A stretch of 29,021 nt of DNA from Candidatus Moranbacteria bacterium GW2011_GWE2_36_40 (lineage in GTDB: Bacteria; Patescibacteriota; Minisyncoccia; Moranbacterales; GWC2-37-73): NCBI GenBank assembly GCA_000991645.1, contig LBRX01000010.1, positions 1 to 29,021 on the forward strand, in the 5' to 3' direction. A program made the position numbers and the translations under genes. The notes below the pieces were generated by a model. That model saw only the letters and a list, made by a program, of their open reading frames with translations, was not told the origin of the DNA and did no database searches. Of this stretch, positions 28,994 to 29,021 are shown one piece after another (position 1 is the first letter of the stretch; every line of letters starts with the position of its first letter).

Positions 28994-29021
28994 TTTCGGC
29001 AAATCCCTTGAGCGTTAGGGC

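Noticed and set aside
28994..29021. Start of an RNA gene at the right edge
   Set aside because: Only a 4-bp CCCT/AGGG hairpin is visible; too little sequence.

Overview
This AT-rich window reads like a chromosomal segment of a Candidate Phyla Radiation (Patescibacteria/Parcubacteria-like) bacterium; a Moranbacteria-type genome is my best guess. The grounds are inference from content: low GC, standard code, small genes, mostly weak or absent Shine-Dalgarno sites, dispersed palindromic repeats that even enter coding frames, and a minimal set of household genes (ruvA/B/C, YebC, HtpX/LemA, a PBP1A-type enzyme, a Mur ligase, a FemAB-type transferase). No database search was possible. Most genes lie on the minus strand; I saw no tRNA, rRNA or CRISPR array.

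Layout. 1-2140: accessory end with a cut BRO-N antirepressor-like gene, a decayed stretch with a 44-bp perfect palindrome, and a first AbiE-type pair (antitoxin-like gene first). 2160-4450: remnant of a second HtpX-like 3' end, htpX, an unknown membrane protein and lemA. 4500-5115: a divergent-PAP2 membrane gene on the plus strand ending in a shared hairpin. 5158-7711: Mur ligase-like and FemAB-like cell-wall genes. 7785-8954: a PilX-like pilin with a LamG domain. 9006-11920: ruvA and a bifunctional penicillin-binding protein. 12086-13943: a predicted zinc metallopeptidase split by one extra base in a run of nine A.

14034-18214 is the most interesting block: a seven-helix membrane protein of the 7TM_transglut type without its usual transglutaminase-like part, a glutamate-ligase-like ATP-grasp protein fused to a retropepsin-like (PF05618/RimB-type) protease domain, and two more ATP-grasp ligases, closed by a strong terminator. 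It looks like a membrane-linked peptide-tagging and trimming pathway of unknown substrate. 18368-19801: ruvC and yebC. 19936-22040: small plus-strand genes (zinc ribbon, two-helix membrane protein, unknown 115-aa protein) with a structured spacer, plus a TrmB-type regulator. 22091-23412: a second AbiE-type pair in reversed gene order with its own promoter and operator-like repeat. 23438-26364: a large lamin-tail/PKD surface protein, a bacterial-PH membrane protein and a small membrane protein.

26569-28918: ruvB is broken by an out-of-frame internal loss of roughly 46 nt, although ruvA and ruvC look intact. Upstream lies a long spacer with a plus-strand structured RNA candidate (6S-like rod, promoter and terminator), then an SDR-like Rossmann protein. 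Several repeat families (GTCATTCC palindromes, CCGCCTGC palindromes, AT-rich long hairpins, AGCTTCTTAG tracts) recur between genes, and some are translated in frame inside the Mur ligase, FemAB-like and lamin-tail genes.
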